Shown here one piece after another: positions 25,746 to 34,405 of a DNA stretch of 64,000 bases. A model generated the notes under the pieces. That model was not told where the DNA came from, made no database searches, and saw only the letters and a list, made by a program, of their open reading frames with translations. Position numbers and translations under genes: made by a program. The DNA comes from Thermoleophilia bacterium (GTDB lineage Bacteria > Actinomycetota > Thermoleophilia > Gaiellales > Gaiellaceae): contig JAHDVS010000002.1 in assembly GCA_023382435.1 (NCBI GenBank), positions 62,001 to 126,000 of the forward strand, read 5' to 3'. Within the stretch, counting starts at the first letter, position 1. Each line of letters opens with the position of its first letter.

Positions 25746-26749
25746 TCGGAATCGCGAAGGTCGCGCGGGGCCCCGGCAACGTCGCGCTGGTAGAGCGCCA
25801 GGAGCGCCCGCCGGGCTCGGGCGAGGTCGCGCTCGAAGTTCGCGGCGCCGGCGTCTGCGGCACCGACCTGCACATCGAGGCAGACGAATTCCCCTGCGCC
25901 CCGCCCGTGACGATGGGGCACGAGGTCTGCGGCGTCGTGGCAGGGCTCGGCGACGGGGTCGACTCGTCGTGGGCCGGCGCGCGCGTCGTCTCGGAGACGT
26001 ACTTCTCGACCTGCGGGCGGTGCGCCTGGTGCCGCGACGGCAGGACCAACCTCTGCCCGGAGCGCCGCTCGATCGGCTCGTTCGTCGACGGCGCGTTCGC
26101 GCCGCGGCTGATCGTCCCGGTCAGGAACCTCCACCGGATCCCCGACTGGCTCGACGAGCACGCTGCCGTCCTCGCCGAACCGCTCGCCTGCGTCTGCCAG
26201 TGCCTGTTCGACCCGCCGGTTGTCTCGCCGGGGGACCGCGTGCTCGTGACGGGCCCGGGCCCCGTCGGCCTCCTCGTCGCGCAGGTCGCCCGGGCCGCGG
26301 GCGGCGAGGTCCTCGTCAGCGGCCTGCCCGCGGACGAGGCACGCCTCGCCGCCGCACGGGGCCTCGGGCTCCGGACCGTGCTCGCGGGCGGCGCGCGCGG
26401 CGACGGGTTCGACGTCGTCGTCGAGTGCTCCGGCAGCGCCGGCGGGGCCGTCACTTGCCTCGATGCGGCCGGGCGCGGGGCTCGCTACGTCCAGGTCGGC
26501 GTGTTCGGCCGACCCGTGTCGGTCCCGCTCGACCGGATCTTCCAGAAGGAGCTCACGGTCAGCTCGGGCTACGCGTCCACACCGCGCTCGTGGCGGCGCG
26601 CGCTCGCATTGATAGAGTCGCGCCAGGTCGAGCTCGAGTCGCTCGTCTCCGAGGTGGTCGCGCTCGGCGAATGGGAGCGGGTGTTCGCGGACCTGCGCCA
26701 GGGCAGGGGAATCAAAGCTGTGTTCGATCCTCGGAAGGAGGCCCCATGA
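25742..26749 (+). CDS. Zinc-dependent medium-chain dehydrogenase
   Basis: 335 residues. Catalytic zinc ligands are seen in GVCGTDLH and MGHEVCG; the structural zinc site is CGRCAWCRDGRTNLC, and the Rossmann motif is TGPGPVGLLVAQVA. This resembles sorbitol/threonine/idonate-type dehydrogenases. It probably oxidises a polyol or sugar secondary alcohol with NAD(P)+. It overlaps both neighbours by ATGA, with no independent promoter. Confidence 0.88.
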   Translation: MIGIAKVARGPGNVALVERQERPPGSGEVALEVRGAGVCGTDLHIEADEFPCAPPVTMGHEVCGVVAGLGDGVDSSWAGARVVSETYFSTCGRCAWCRDGRTNLCPERRSIGSFVDGAFAPRLIVPVRNLHRIPDWLDEHAAVLAEPLACVCQCLFDPPVVSPGDRVLVTGPGPVGLLVAQVARAAGGEVLVSGLPADEARLAAARGLGLRTVLAGGARGDGFDVVVECSGSAGGAVTCLDAAGRGARYVQVGVFGRPVSVPLDRIFQKELTVSSGYASTPRSWRRALALIESRQVELESLVSEVVALGEWERVFADLRQGRGIKAVFDPRKEAP

Positions 26750-27726
26750 AGATCGGTCTGTTCACTGTCGTGTTCAACGACAAGCCGCTGGAGGAGGTCG
26801 CGAAGTACGCGTCAGGGCTCGGCTACGAAGCGGTCGAACTGGCAGCCTGGCGCGGCTCGAACCACTTCGACACCGACCGCGCGGCCGAGGACGGCGCGTA
26901 CGCGAAGGGCGTCAAGAAGATGCTGGCCGATCACGGGCTGGAGATCTCCGCGCTCTCGAACCACCTGTTCTCGCAGATGGTGCTTCCGTTCAGCGACTCG
27001 TCGCTCGACGAGTGGGCGGGCACCTCCGACAAGGCGGAGATGGTCAAACTCGGAACCGAGCACATCCTGAAGACCGCCGAGGTGGCTTCCGAGCTCGAGA
27101 TCGCGACCGTCTGCGGCTTCTTCGGCTCGACCGTCTGGGAGAGCTGGTACATCTGGCCGCCGCAGCGGCTCGCGATCTACGAAGAGGGCTGGGACCTGTT
27201 CGTGGAGCGCTGGAACCCGATCCTCGACCGCTTCAAGGAGCTCGGAGTCAAGTTCGCGCACGAGTGCCACCCGACCGAGATCGCCTACAACGTCTTCACG
27301 GCGCGAGAGGCGGTCAAGCGCCTCGACCGCGACGATTGGGGCTTCAACTTCGACCCGAGCCACATGATCTGGCAGATGATCGACCCGGTCGTCTTCATCA
27401 AGGAGTTCGGAAGCCGGATCCTCCACGCCCACGCCAAGGACTGGGAGCTGCAGAAGGACATCCTCCACATCGACGGCGTGACGGGAACGGGCTCCTGGCA
27501 GCGCGGCGATCGAGCCGCCCGCTACCGCGTCCCGGGCTGGGGCGACGTCGAATGGCGCCGGATCATCACGGCGCTGCTCGAGGTCGGCTACGACTTCGTG
27601 CTCTCGTTCGAGCACGAGGACCCGGTCATGTCCGAGGAGGACGGCTGCGAGCAGTGCATCAAGTTCCTCAAGCCGCTGATCATCAACAAGCCGCTCGTGC
27701 CGGGACAGGCGTGGTGGCTCGCGTAG
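26746..27726 (+). CDS. Sugar phosphate isomerase/epimerase-like TIM barrel
   Basis: 326 residues of the xylose-isomerase-like (AP-endonuclease 2) fold. Likely metal ligands are Glu in FAHECHPTE, Asp/His in FNFDPSHM, His in HAHAKDW and Glu in SFEHEDP. Members interconvert keto- and aldo-sugars or epimerise keto sugars. The start at 26746 overlaps the zinc ADH stop (ATGA). The next gene is a Gfo/Idh/MocA oxidoreductase, a pairing often seen in 3-keto-sugar or inositol-type metabolism. Confidence 0.85.
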   Translation: MKIGLFTVVFNDKPLEEVAKYASGLGYEAVELAAWRGSNHFDTDRAAEDGAYAKGVKKMLADHGLEISALSNHLFSQMVLPFSDSSLDEWAGTSDKAEMVKLGTEHILKTAEVASELEIATVCGFFGSTVWESWYIWPPQRLAIYEEGWDLFVERWNPILDRFKELGVKFAHECHPTEIAYNVFTAREAVKRLDRDDWGFNFDPSHMIWQMIDPVVFIKEFGSRILHAHAKDWELQKDILHIDGVTGTGSWQRGDRAARYRVPGWGDVEWRRIITALLEVGYDFVLSFEHEDPVMSEEDGCEQCIKFLKPLIINKPLVPGQAWWLA

Positions 27727-27772
27727 CGGAAGGTCGCGACCGGGCCCCGCGCGGACACGGAGAGGAGTGAAG

Positions 27773-28966
27773 ATGGCTGAGGAGCCGCAGGTCGGGTTCG
27801 TCACCATGGGCGACGCCGCAGCCGAGGGGGACGTCCCCCCGATCGGGATCGGCATGCTCGGGTACGCGTTCATGGGCAAGGCCCACACGAACGCGCTGAA
27901 GAAGATCGCCTACGTGCCGTGGCCACCCCCGTACTCGCCCAGGCTCGTCGCGATCTCGGGCCGGAACGCGGAGGCGGTCGAGGAGGCGGCACGACGCTAC
28001 GGCTACGAGAAGTGGACGACCGACTGGCGCGACGTCGTCAACGACCCCGACGTGCAGGTCTTCGACAACGGCGGCCCGAACGACGTCCACCGGGAGCCGA
28101 CGGTCGCGGCAGCGCGCGCGGGCAAGCACGTGATCTGCGAGAAGCCGCTCGGCCGCACGGCCGACGAGTCCTTCGAGATCTGGAAGGGCGTGGCCGGGAC
28201 GGGCGTCAAGGCGATGACCGCGTTCAACTACCGCTTCTACCCCGCGATCTGCCTGGCCAAGGAGATGATCGACGGCGGCGAGCTCGGCGAGATCTACCAC
28301 TTCCGGGGCCGCTACCACCAGGAGTGGATCATGGATCCCCAGTTCCCCAAGGTGTGGCGGCTCGACAAGCAGGTGGCCGGCTCGGGCGCGCTCGGCGACC
28401 TCGGCGCCCACGTGATCGACCAGTCGCGCTATCTCGTCGGCGACCCCGTCGCCGTGACCGGCCTCCTGCGTACGTTCATCGCGGAGCGCCCGGGCGGCAC
28501 GGTCGACGTCGACGACGCCTTCGAGGCGACCGTCGAGTTCGAGAACGGGGCGATCGGCACGTACGAGGCCACCCGGTTCGCGGCCGGACGCAAGAACCAG
28601 ATGCGCTGGGAGATCAACGGCTCGAAGGGAACGCTCCTGTTCGACTCGGAGCGGCAGAACGAGCTGCTCGTCAACATGGTCGGCTCGAAGCCGGGTGCCC
28701 ATGCCCAGGGCTTCCGCACGGTGCTCGTCTCCGAGGCCTACCATCCGTACTGGCAGCACTGGTGGCCGCACGGCCACATGATCGGCTGGGAGGACAACTT
28801 CGTGCACGAGCTGCTCCACCTCCTGACCTGCATCAAGGAGGACTCGCCGATCGGGCCGCGTGGTGCCACGATGGAGGACGGCTACCGCTGCGCCGAGGTG
28901 TGCGACGCGATCGTGCGCTCGCACGAGACCGGGCAGCGGCAGGAGCTCTCCTACCGCACGCTCTGA
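27773..28966 (+). CDS. Gfo/Idh/MocA family oxidoreductase
   Basis: 397 residues. The N-terminal Rossmann motif (GIGMLGYAFMGKAH) is offset by about 24 extra residues, then comes the catalytic Lys motif CEKPLG and GDLGAHVIDQSRYL with the catalytic His region. It would oxidise a ring hydroxyl of a sugar or cyclitol with NAD(P). I chose ATG 27773 over an in-frame GTG at 27767 because GGAG at 27762-27765 is better spaced from it. It sits 46 bases after the TIM-barrel gene and overlaps the SDR gene by TGATG. Confidence 0.88.
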   Translation: MAEEPQVGFVTMGDAAAEGDVPPIGIGMLGYAFMGKAHTNALKKIAYVPWPPPYSPRLVAISGRNAEAVEEAARRYGYEKWTTDWRDVVNDPDVQVFDNGGPNDVHREPTVAAARAGKHVICEKPLGRTADESFEIWKGVAGTGVKAMTAFNYRFYPAICLAKEMIDGGELGEIYHFRGRYHQEWIMDPQFPKVWRLDKQVAGSGALGDLGAHVIDQSRYLVGDPVAVTGLLRTFIAERPGGTVDVDDAFEATVEFENGAIGTYEATRFAAGRKNQMRWEINGSKGTLLFDSERQNELLVNMVGSKPGAHAQGFRTVLVSEAYHPYWQHWWPHGHMIGWEDNFVHELLHLLTCIKEDSPIGPRGATMEDGYRCAEVCDAIVRSHETGQRQELSYRTL

Positions 28967-29763
28967 TGACGGCCTCGCCCTACGACCTCACCGGCAAGCG
29001 GGCCGTCATCACGGGCGCGTCGCAGGGCATCGGAGCCGCGGCGGCGGTCGCACTCGCCCGCGCGGGCGCCGACGTCGCTTTCACCTATCGAAGCGCGACC
29101 GAGCGGGCCGAGGCGACCGCTGCCGACATTCGGGCGGCGGGACGCAGAGCGATCGTCCTGCAGGGGGATACCGGCGATGCGGCGCACGTCCAGGAGCTCG
29201 CCGACCGGGTGACGGCGGAGTGGGGCGGGCTCGACATCTGGATCAATAACGCCGCCGGGCTCATGGTCAAGCCGTTCCTCGAGCTGACCGACGAGGACTG
29301 GCACGGCCTGCTCGCCGCGAACCTCCACGGCTACTTCTACGGCTGCCGGGCGGCGGCCGGGCAGATGGTCGCACAGGGCGGGGGCGGCCGGGTGATCAAC
29401 GTGACGTCCGTGGTCGACATCCAGCCGATCGCCGAGCTGTCCGCCTACGTGACCGCGAAAGGCGGCATCCTCGGCCTGACGAAGACGCTCGCGGTCGAGC
29501 TCGGCCCGCACGGGATCACGGTCAACGCGCTGGCGCCCGGCGCCACGGACACGCCGCTAAACCAGGTCGCGTACACGCCCCAGGTGCGAGCCAACTACAA
29601 CGAGCGCATCCCGCTCGGCCGCATCGCCTCACCGGAGGAGATCGCCGACCCGTTCGTGTTCCTCGCCTCCGACGCGTCCCGCTACGTGACCGGCATCGAA
29701 CTCGTCGTCGACGGCGGGATCGTCCTGAACGGCAACGTCGGCCACGCGCGCACGCACGACTGA
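28966..29763 (+). CDS. Short-chain dehydrogenase/reductase
   Basis: A 265-residue classical SDR: cofactor loop TGASQGIGAAA, structural INNAAG, active-site Tyr/Lys in SAYVTAKGG, and the C-terminal GIELVVDGGI. An Arg after the second strand (FTYRSATERAE) favours NADP. It is the last gene of the Fe-ADH operon, joined by TGATG, and runs into a convergent methyltransferase gene 15 bases on. The substrate is likely a sugar, polyol or their lactone. Confidence 0.88.
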   Translation: MTASPYDLTGKRAVITGASQGIGAAAAVALARAGADVAFTYRSATERAEATAADIRAAGRRAIVLQGDTGDAAHVQELADRVTAEWGGLDIWINNAAGLMVKPFLELTDEDWHGLLAANLHGYFYGCRAAAGQMVAQGGGGRVINVTSVVDIQPIAELSAYVTAKGGILGLTKTLAVELGPHGITVNALAPGATDTPLNQVAYTPQVRANYNERIPLGRIASPEEIADPFVFLASDASRYVTGIELVVDGGIVLNGNVGHARTHD

Positions 29764-29778
29764 CGGCGGCCCGCCGGG

Positions 29779-30828
29779 CTACGTCTCGAGCGGGTACTCG
29801 CGGGCCGCCCGCACCATCGTCCGGATGTTCTCGAGCGGTGCGATCCGCGGCACGACGCAACCCGAGCCGAGCATGTAGCCGCCGCCGGCGGCGGCCGCGT
29901 CGAGACACGCGCGCGAGACCTCGAGGACGCGCTCGGGCGTTCCCTGGAGGAGCACCGTGACCGGGTCGACGTTGCCGATCACGGACGCGCGGCCGCCGAC
30001 GACCTCCTTCGCGTGCGCGAGGTCGACCTTGTGGTCGATCTCGATCACGTCAGCGCCCGTGTCGGCGTAGAGATCGAGCACCTTCGTCGAGTCGCCGCAG
30101 ATGTGCAGGAGCGTCTTCGCCCCGTAGTCCTTCCAGGCCTGGATCACCCGGCGCTCGTAGGGAAAAGCCCACTCCTCGTAGTCGGCCGGCGAGATCACGT
30201 CGCACGAGGCGAGCGAGTCGCCGCAGTGGAGAAGATCCGAGCCGGCGTCGAACGAGGCCTTGCCGAAGGCGATGAGCGCGTCCGCCGCGAGCCCGAGAGC
30301 GTGGTGGATCGCGTCCGGGTTACTCCCCGGCAGGCCGGCCTTCGCCATCCCGACCTCGATCAGGAACTCCTGGGTGCCGACGAAGTAGGAGGCAAGGGCG
30401 AAGGGGCCCGTCCCGGTGGTGCGGATCGCCACCTCGTCGCCCACCGCCGCTCGCACGAGCCTCGTCGCCTCGATGAAGACCGGCATCCGCCCGTCCGTCA
30501 GGGGGTCGGGCACCTCGAGCCCGTACACGTCATCGAGGCTGTCCAGTGCCGGCTCGAGCAGATGGGGCGTCTCGTCGGGCGGCAGCTCGGCGACGCAGCC
30601 GAAGCCCTCCGCGAGGTAGTAGTTGTCGCAGCTCAGGAAGATGATGTCCTGACCGACCTGCTCGTGGAGCGCGAGCTGACCTCGCGCCATCACCTCGGCA
30701 TCCGTGGCGTACTGCCTGACCGACGCTCCGATCGCAGTCGCACCGAGATCGGCCATCATCGGCCCCACCGGAACCGAGTCGACCGCGCGGCGCTCGAGCG
30801 TCGCGATCACTCGCTCTCTCGAGTTCAC
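29779..30828 (-). CDS. UroD-fold zinc methyltransferase (MtaA/MT-I-like)
   Basis: 349 residues of the uroporphyrinogen decarboxylase superfamily. Unlike HemE it has the thiol-methyltransferase-type zinc triad: H242 and C244 in LLHICGDSTKV and C324 in GGYMLGSGCVVPRIAPLEN. Related proteins move methyl groups between a corrinoid protein and CoM, folate or an O-methyl substrate. The GTG start at 30828 lies 48 bases after a GntR gene on the same strand. No corrinoid gene is adjacent, but one lies at 40067-40732. Methoxy or methylamine substrates are possible; no direct evidence. Confidence 0.82.
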   Translation of the reverse strand: MNSRERVIATLERRAVDSVPVGPMMADLGATAIGASVRQYATDAEVMARGQLALHEQVGQDIIFLSCDNYYLAEGFGCVAELPPDETPHLLEPALDSLDDVYGLEVPDPLTDGRMPVFIEATRLVRAAVGDEVAIRTTGTGPFALASYFVGTQEFLIEVGMAKAGLPGSNPDAIHHALGLAADALIAFGKASFDAGSDLLHCGDSLASCDVISPADYEEWAFPYERRVIQAWKDYGAKTLLHICGDSTKVLDLYADTGADVIEIDHKVDLAHAKEVVGGRASVIGNVDPVTVLLQGTPERVLEVSRACLDAAAAGGGYMLGSGCVVPRIAPLENIRTMVRAAREYPLET

Positions 30829-30876
30829 GACGGGCGACGCTACCAGACGGCAGTCCCCACCCGGACGGCGGCCGCG

Positions 30877-31626
30877 TCAGTGGCCGTCGCCGTCGAGCCG
30901 GGTGGCCCAGAAGCCGCGGATGTGGTCCTCGACGAGCCGCTTCGACGCCTCGGCGTCCCCCGCCTCGATCGCGTTCAGGATCGCGCGGTGCTCTCGAGTC
31001 AGCCGCTCACGGAGGGAGTCCCAGTCGTTCTGGAGTAGAAGCGCGTCGAGGATCATCTGCTCGGTCGAGTGGCGGATCGCCTCGAAGATCAGCGTCGCGA
31101 GCTCGTTGCGACTCGCCCGCACGAGCGTGGAGTGGAAGTCGATGTCGACGGACCTGAACTGGATCGGATCGAGCGGCTTCGCTTCCATCTGCTCGACGAT
31201 TCCCCCGAGCTGGTTGATCAGATCGTCTTCCCGCCGCTCGGCGGCGCGCCCGGCCGCCCAGACCTGGAGCACGAGCCGGAACTCGAGCACGGTCTCCTCG
31301 GTGAGATGCCGTAGCGCGATCAGGAAACGCAGGACGTCCACGAAGGCGTTGCCGGGCTCCTCTCGAAGCCTCACGCCGTGCTCGGCTCCACGACGGACGT
31401 CGACGAGCCCGAGCGCCTCGAGCACGCGGAGGGCCTCGCGGACGGACGTGCGCGAGACACCGAGCCGGGCGGCCAGCTCGCGCTCGGGGGGCAACTTGTC
31501 ACCCACGGAGAGCTGACCGGCCAGGATCGCCTCCTCGAGCTGATCGAGGATCTCCTCGAAGGCGCGCCGCGACTCGACTGGTCTCAGCGAGAGAGCTGCG
31601 CGATCAAGAGGTATTGGACTGACCAT
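30877..31626 (-). CDS. GntR family regulator, FCD subfamily
   Basis: 249 residues. The HTH has the consensus KLPPERELAARLGVSRTSV and REALRVLEALGLVDVRRG; the FCD domain carries SVDIDFHSTLVRASRNE and the late EHRAILNAIEAGD. ATG start at 31626. It is divergent from the Mo-hydroxylase operon across 75 bases holding a promoter with an operator-like TTGGTCTGAC in its spacer, and is probably co-transcribed with the UroD-type methyltransferase. Confidence 0.9.
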   Translation of the reverse strand: MVSPIPLDRAALSLRPVESRRAFEEILDQLEEAILAGQLSVGDKLPPERELAARLGVSRTSVREALRVLEALGLVDVRRGAEHGVRLREEPGNAFVDVLRFLIALRHLTEETVLEFRLVLQVWAAGRAAERREDDLINQLGGIVEQMEAKPLDPIQFRSVDIDFHSTLVRASRNELATLIFEAIRHSTEQMILDALLLQNDWDSLRERLTREHRAILNAIEAGDAEASKRLVEDHIRGFWATRLDGDGH

Positions 31627-31654
31627 TGATTACTAAGTTGGTCTGACGTATCAT
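31626..31654 (+). promoter_or_regulatory. Promoter with built-in GntR-type operator
   Basis: TTGATT (31626-31631), 17-base spacer, TATCAT (31649-31654) faces the Mo-hydroxylase operon. The spacer contains TTGGTCTGAC (31638-31647), close to the TTGGTNNGACCAA type of FadR/PdhR sites. On the minus strand TATGAT (31655-31650) overlaps as a possible -10 for the GntR gene, so one bound repressor could block both directions. Confidence 0.6.
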
Positions 31655-31701
31655 AGCTGCCGACCTCGACGTTACAGACCTCGACGAACAGGGGAGCGCC
31701 C

Positions 31702-32505
31702 ATGAGTCACACTCCCGTAGTACTCACTCCGGCGTCGGCCGACCAGGCGGTCTCCGCCTTCGGCGACGGCTCCGGAGTCACCGTCATCGGCGGCGGCACG
31801 ATCGTGATGCCGGAGATCGCCGGCCGCCGGGCCTCGTTCTCGAAGGCGCTGCTTCTCTCAGGGGCCGGCCTTGCCGGTATCACCCGCCAGGGCGGCGTTG
31901 TCAGGATCGGCGCGGCGACGACACTCCAGGCTCTCATCGGTGCAACGCCGGATCCGTTGTCGACGGCGGCGCAACGCGTCGGCGACTACGAGATCCGCGG
32001 CCAGGCGACGATCGGCGGCAACCTCTGCGCCGGGCCGGGGCGCGAGACTCCCCGGGGAGACCTGCAAGCCCCGCTGATCGCGCTCGCCGCCAGCGTGCGC
32101 ACCGCGGGCGCCGGCGGGGAGCAGGTACAGCCCGTCGAGGACTTCCTCGAATCGGGCCCGGCCGGGCGGCTCGTACTCGAAGTCGAGTTCTCCGAGCCGA
32201 CCCGGGGTGCATACACGTCGATGGGGCGCCCGCACACCCACGTGTACACGGTGCTCTCGGTCGCGTGCGCCGAGACGCCCGAAGGACTCCGGGTCGCGAT
32301 CGGCGGCGCCGGCCCGACCGGCGCGAGAGCACCGTCGGTCGAGCGCGCGCTCGCGGATGGAGCGTCTGTCGAAGACGCCGCCGCCAGGGTGCTCGACGAC
32401 GTCGAGCCGCAAGACGACGCCCTTGCCTCTGCCTGGTACCGGCGCAAGGCGCTGCCGGCGCTCGTTGCCCGGGCCCTGGCCGACATCGGAAAGGAGAGCG
32501 GATGA
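31702..32505 (+). CDS. Mo hydroxylase FAD subunit (second system)
   Basis: 267 residues of the CoxM/XdhB type. The FAD motifs are somewhat divergent (VIGGGTIVMPEIAGRRA; QATIGGNLCAGPGRETPRGD), and the C-terminal flavoprotein domain contains TSMGRPHTHVYTVLSVA. The ribosome site AGGGGAG is well placed before ATG 31702. First gene of an operon FAD subunit, 2Fe-2S, split Mo subunit, RidA, NodB-fold hydrolase and amine oxidase-like flavoprotein, with promoter at 31626-31654. Confidence 0.88.
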   Translation: MSHTPVVLTPASADQAVSAFGDGSGVTVIGGGTIVMPEIAGRRASFSKALLLSGAGLAGITRQGGVVRIGAATTLQALIGATPDPLSTAAQRVGDYEIRGQATIGGNLCAGPGRETPRGDLQAPLIALAASVRTAGAGGEQVQPVEDFLESGPAGRLVLEVEFSEPTRGAYTSMGRPHTHVYTVLSVACAETPEGLRVAIGGAGPTGARAPSVERALADGASVEDAAARVLDDVEPQDDALASAWYRRKALPALVARALADIGKESG

Positions 32506-33020
32506 AAATCACGGTCAACGGTGCCGAGCACGAGCTCGCGAGCCCGCCGCTCACATCGCTTCTGAACGCCCTGCGAGACGAGCTCAACGTCACCGGCCCC
32601 AAGGTCGGCTGCCAGGGAGGCAACTGCGGAACGTGCACTGTCCTCGTCGACGGTGAGCCGCGTCGCTCGTGCCTCCTGCCACTCGCCATGGTCGACGGAG
32701 CAGAGGTGACGACGATCGAGGGCCTGGGCACTCCCAAGCGCATGCACCCGATGCAGGCTGCCTTCCACTTCTACTACGGCTCCCAGTGCGGCTTCTGCGC
32801 GCCCGGGATGATCACCGCGAGCGTGGCGCTGCTCGAACGGAACCCGAACCCGACCAGGAAGCAGATCCAGAACGCGCTCGGCGGTCACATCTGCCGCTGC
32901 ACCGGCTACGTGAAGATCATCGACGCGGTCGAGGCCGTCGCGCGCGGCGAGAGCTTCGACGGAGCCGAGCTGACGCGTAGCCGCGGCGGAGAGGCCACAC
33001 CGAAAGGAGCGTCGGCATGA
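32502..33020 (+). CDS. Mo hydroxylase 2Fe-2S subunit (second system)
   Basis: 172 residues. The first cluster uses CQGGNCGTC and RSC; the second uses QCGFCAPG and HICRCTGYVKI. It starts at ATG 32502 overlapping the FAD subunit (ATGA) and overlaps the Mo subunit by ATGA at 33017-33020. A C-terminal tail of about 20 residues beyond the usual end carries no known motif. Confidence 0.92.
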   Translation: MKITVNGAEHELASPPLTSLLNALRDELNVTGPKVGCQGGNCGTCTVLVDGEPRRSCLLPLAMVDGAEVTTIEGLGTPKRMHPMQAAFHFYYGSQCGFCAPGMITASVALLERNPNPTRKQIQNALGGHICRCTGYVKIIDAVEAVARGESFDGAELTRSRGGEATPKGASA

Positions 33021-34405
33021 AGGCCATCGGCGCACGGCTGCCCCGCTACGAGGGGGCCGGCCACGTAACGGGGCAGACGCTCTTCGTCGACGACATCCGT
33101 CTACCGCAGGGAAACCTGTGGGCGAAGGCGCTTCGCTCGCCACACCACTCCGCGCGGATCACGAGCTTCGACGCCAGCAAGGCCGCGTCGTTGCCGGGCG
33201 TCCACGCGATCATCACCCACGCGGACGTGCCCAGGAACGTGTTCGGGCATCTGGCGTTCCTCGGCGTCCCCGCCGACGAGCCGCTGCTCGCGGTCGACGA
33301 GGTCAGGTATCTCGGCCAGCCGATCGCGGCCGTGGCGGCCGACAGCGAGGAGGCAGCGCAGGCGGCGGTCGACGCGATCGAGGTCGAGTACGAGGAGCGC
33401 GAGCCGCTCTTCGACATGCGCAAGGCGTTCGACCCGGACGCCCCGAAAGCCCACCATTGGGGCAACTGGCTCCCCTACTTCGGCGGCGAGCTCGAGAACG
33501 CGGGCCCGGACCGGCGCAGGATCCGCAAGGGCGACCTCGAGTGGGCATTCGAGAAGGCGGACACGATCGTCAAGGGCGTCTATCGCCCCGCCGCGATCGA
33601 GCACGCCCCACTCGAGACCCAGGTGGCTCTGGCCGTGCCCGAGCCGTCGGGACGCATGGTCGTCTACTCCTGCACGCAGGCGATGCACTTCTCGGCGGGG
33701 CACGTCGCGGCGCATCTCGGCGTGCCGCTGAACGGCGTCAAGCTCGTGAGCTCGGCGGTCGGCGGCGGCTTCGGCGGCAAGGTCGACAGCTCGAGCGACA
33801 CGATCGCCGCCGTGCTCGCGCTCAAGACCGAACGCCCGGTGAAGTGGCGCTGGACGCGGGAGGAGGAGTTCCTCTGCTCCGGCACCCGCGCGGCCTGGCA
33901 CATCGAGGTCGCCGACGCGGTCACGAAGGACGGCTGGATCCTCGGGCGCAAGACGCTGACGCTGCACGACGCCGGTGCCTACCTGCGGCACTCGTCCTAC
34001 GCGACCACGAAGCACACGTTCCACTGCGCCGGCGCCTACACGATCCCGAACGTCTCGTTCCTGGCGTTCGCGGTCTTCACGAACCGGGTGCCGTCGACCG
34101 CGATGCGGGGCTTCGGCGTCACCTCGACCTCGTTCCTCGCCGAGATGCAGGTCAACCGGATCGCCAAGGTGCTCGACCTCGATCCGTACGAGGTGCGGCT
34201 GAAGAACGCGAACCGGATCGGCGACACGATGCCGAACACGGTTGTGCTCAAGGATCCCTCGACCGTGCCGGTCGTCCAGGCGATCGCCGAGCACGCCGGG
34301 ATCGAGCTCGCGCCGGAGTACAAGGCAATGACGTGGGAGCCGCGCACGGGCGCTGTTCTGCCCGAGTGGCTGGTCGAGCAGCAGGCGAAAGGGGGGCAGG
34401 ACTGA
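33017..34405 (+). CDS. Mo hydroxylase large subunit, N-terminal half (split gene)
   Basis: 462 residues, equal to the first part of a normal ~770-residue Mo subunit. It contains the a/b-hammerhead domain (TLFVDDIRLPQG), the Mo-cofactor loop AVGGGFGGKVDSSS and the loop STAMRGFGVTSTSF. It ends with AKGGQD and a TGA that overlaps by one base the ATG of the second half (TGATG). Naturally split large subunits are known, for example nicotinate dehydrogenase NdhL/NdhM of Eubacterium barkeri. The missing catalytic Glu is in the next gene, so both are needed. Confidence 0.85.
   Translation: MKAIGARLPRYEGAGHVTGQTLFVDDIRLPQGNLWAKALRSPHHSARITSFDASKAASLPGVHAIITHADVPRNVFGHLAFLGVPADEPLLAVDEVRYLGQPIAAVAADSEEAAQAAVDAIEVEYEEREPLFDMRKAFDPDAPKAHHWGNWLPYFGGELENAGPDRRRIRKGDLEWAFEKADTIVKGVYRPAAIEHAPLETQVALAVPEPSGRMVVYSCTQAMHFSAGHVAAHLGVPLNGVKLVSSAVGGGFGGKVDSSSDTIAAVLALKTERPVKWRWTREEEFLCSGTRAAWHIEVADAVTKDGWILGRKTLTLHDAGAYLRHSSYATTKHTFHCAGAYTIPNVSFLAFAVFTNRVPSTAMRGFGVTSTSFLAEMQVNRIAKVLDLDPYEVRLKNANRIGDTMPNTVVLKDPSTVPVVQAIAEHAGIELAPEYKAMTWEPRTGAVLPEWLVEQQAKGGQD

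Noticed and set aside
29779-30828. Uroporphyrinogen decarboxylase for heme synthesis (hemE); the same idea for 41664-42833.
   Set aside because: HICG/HNCG metal motifs and catabolic or corrinoid neighbours point to methyltransferase-type relatives; no other heme genes are nearby.
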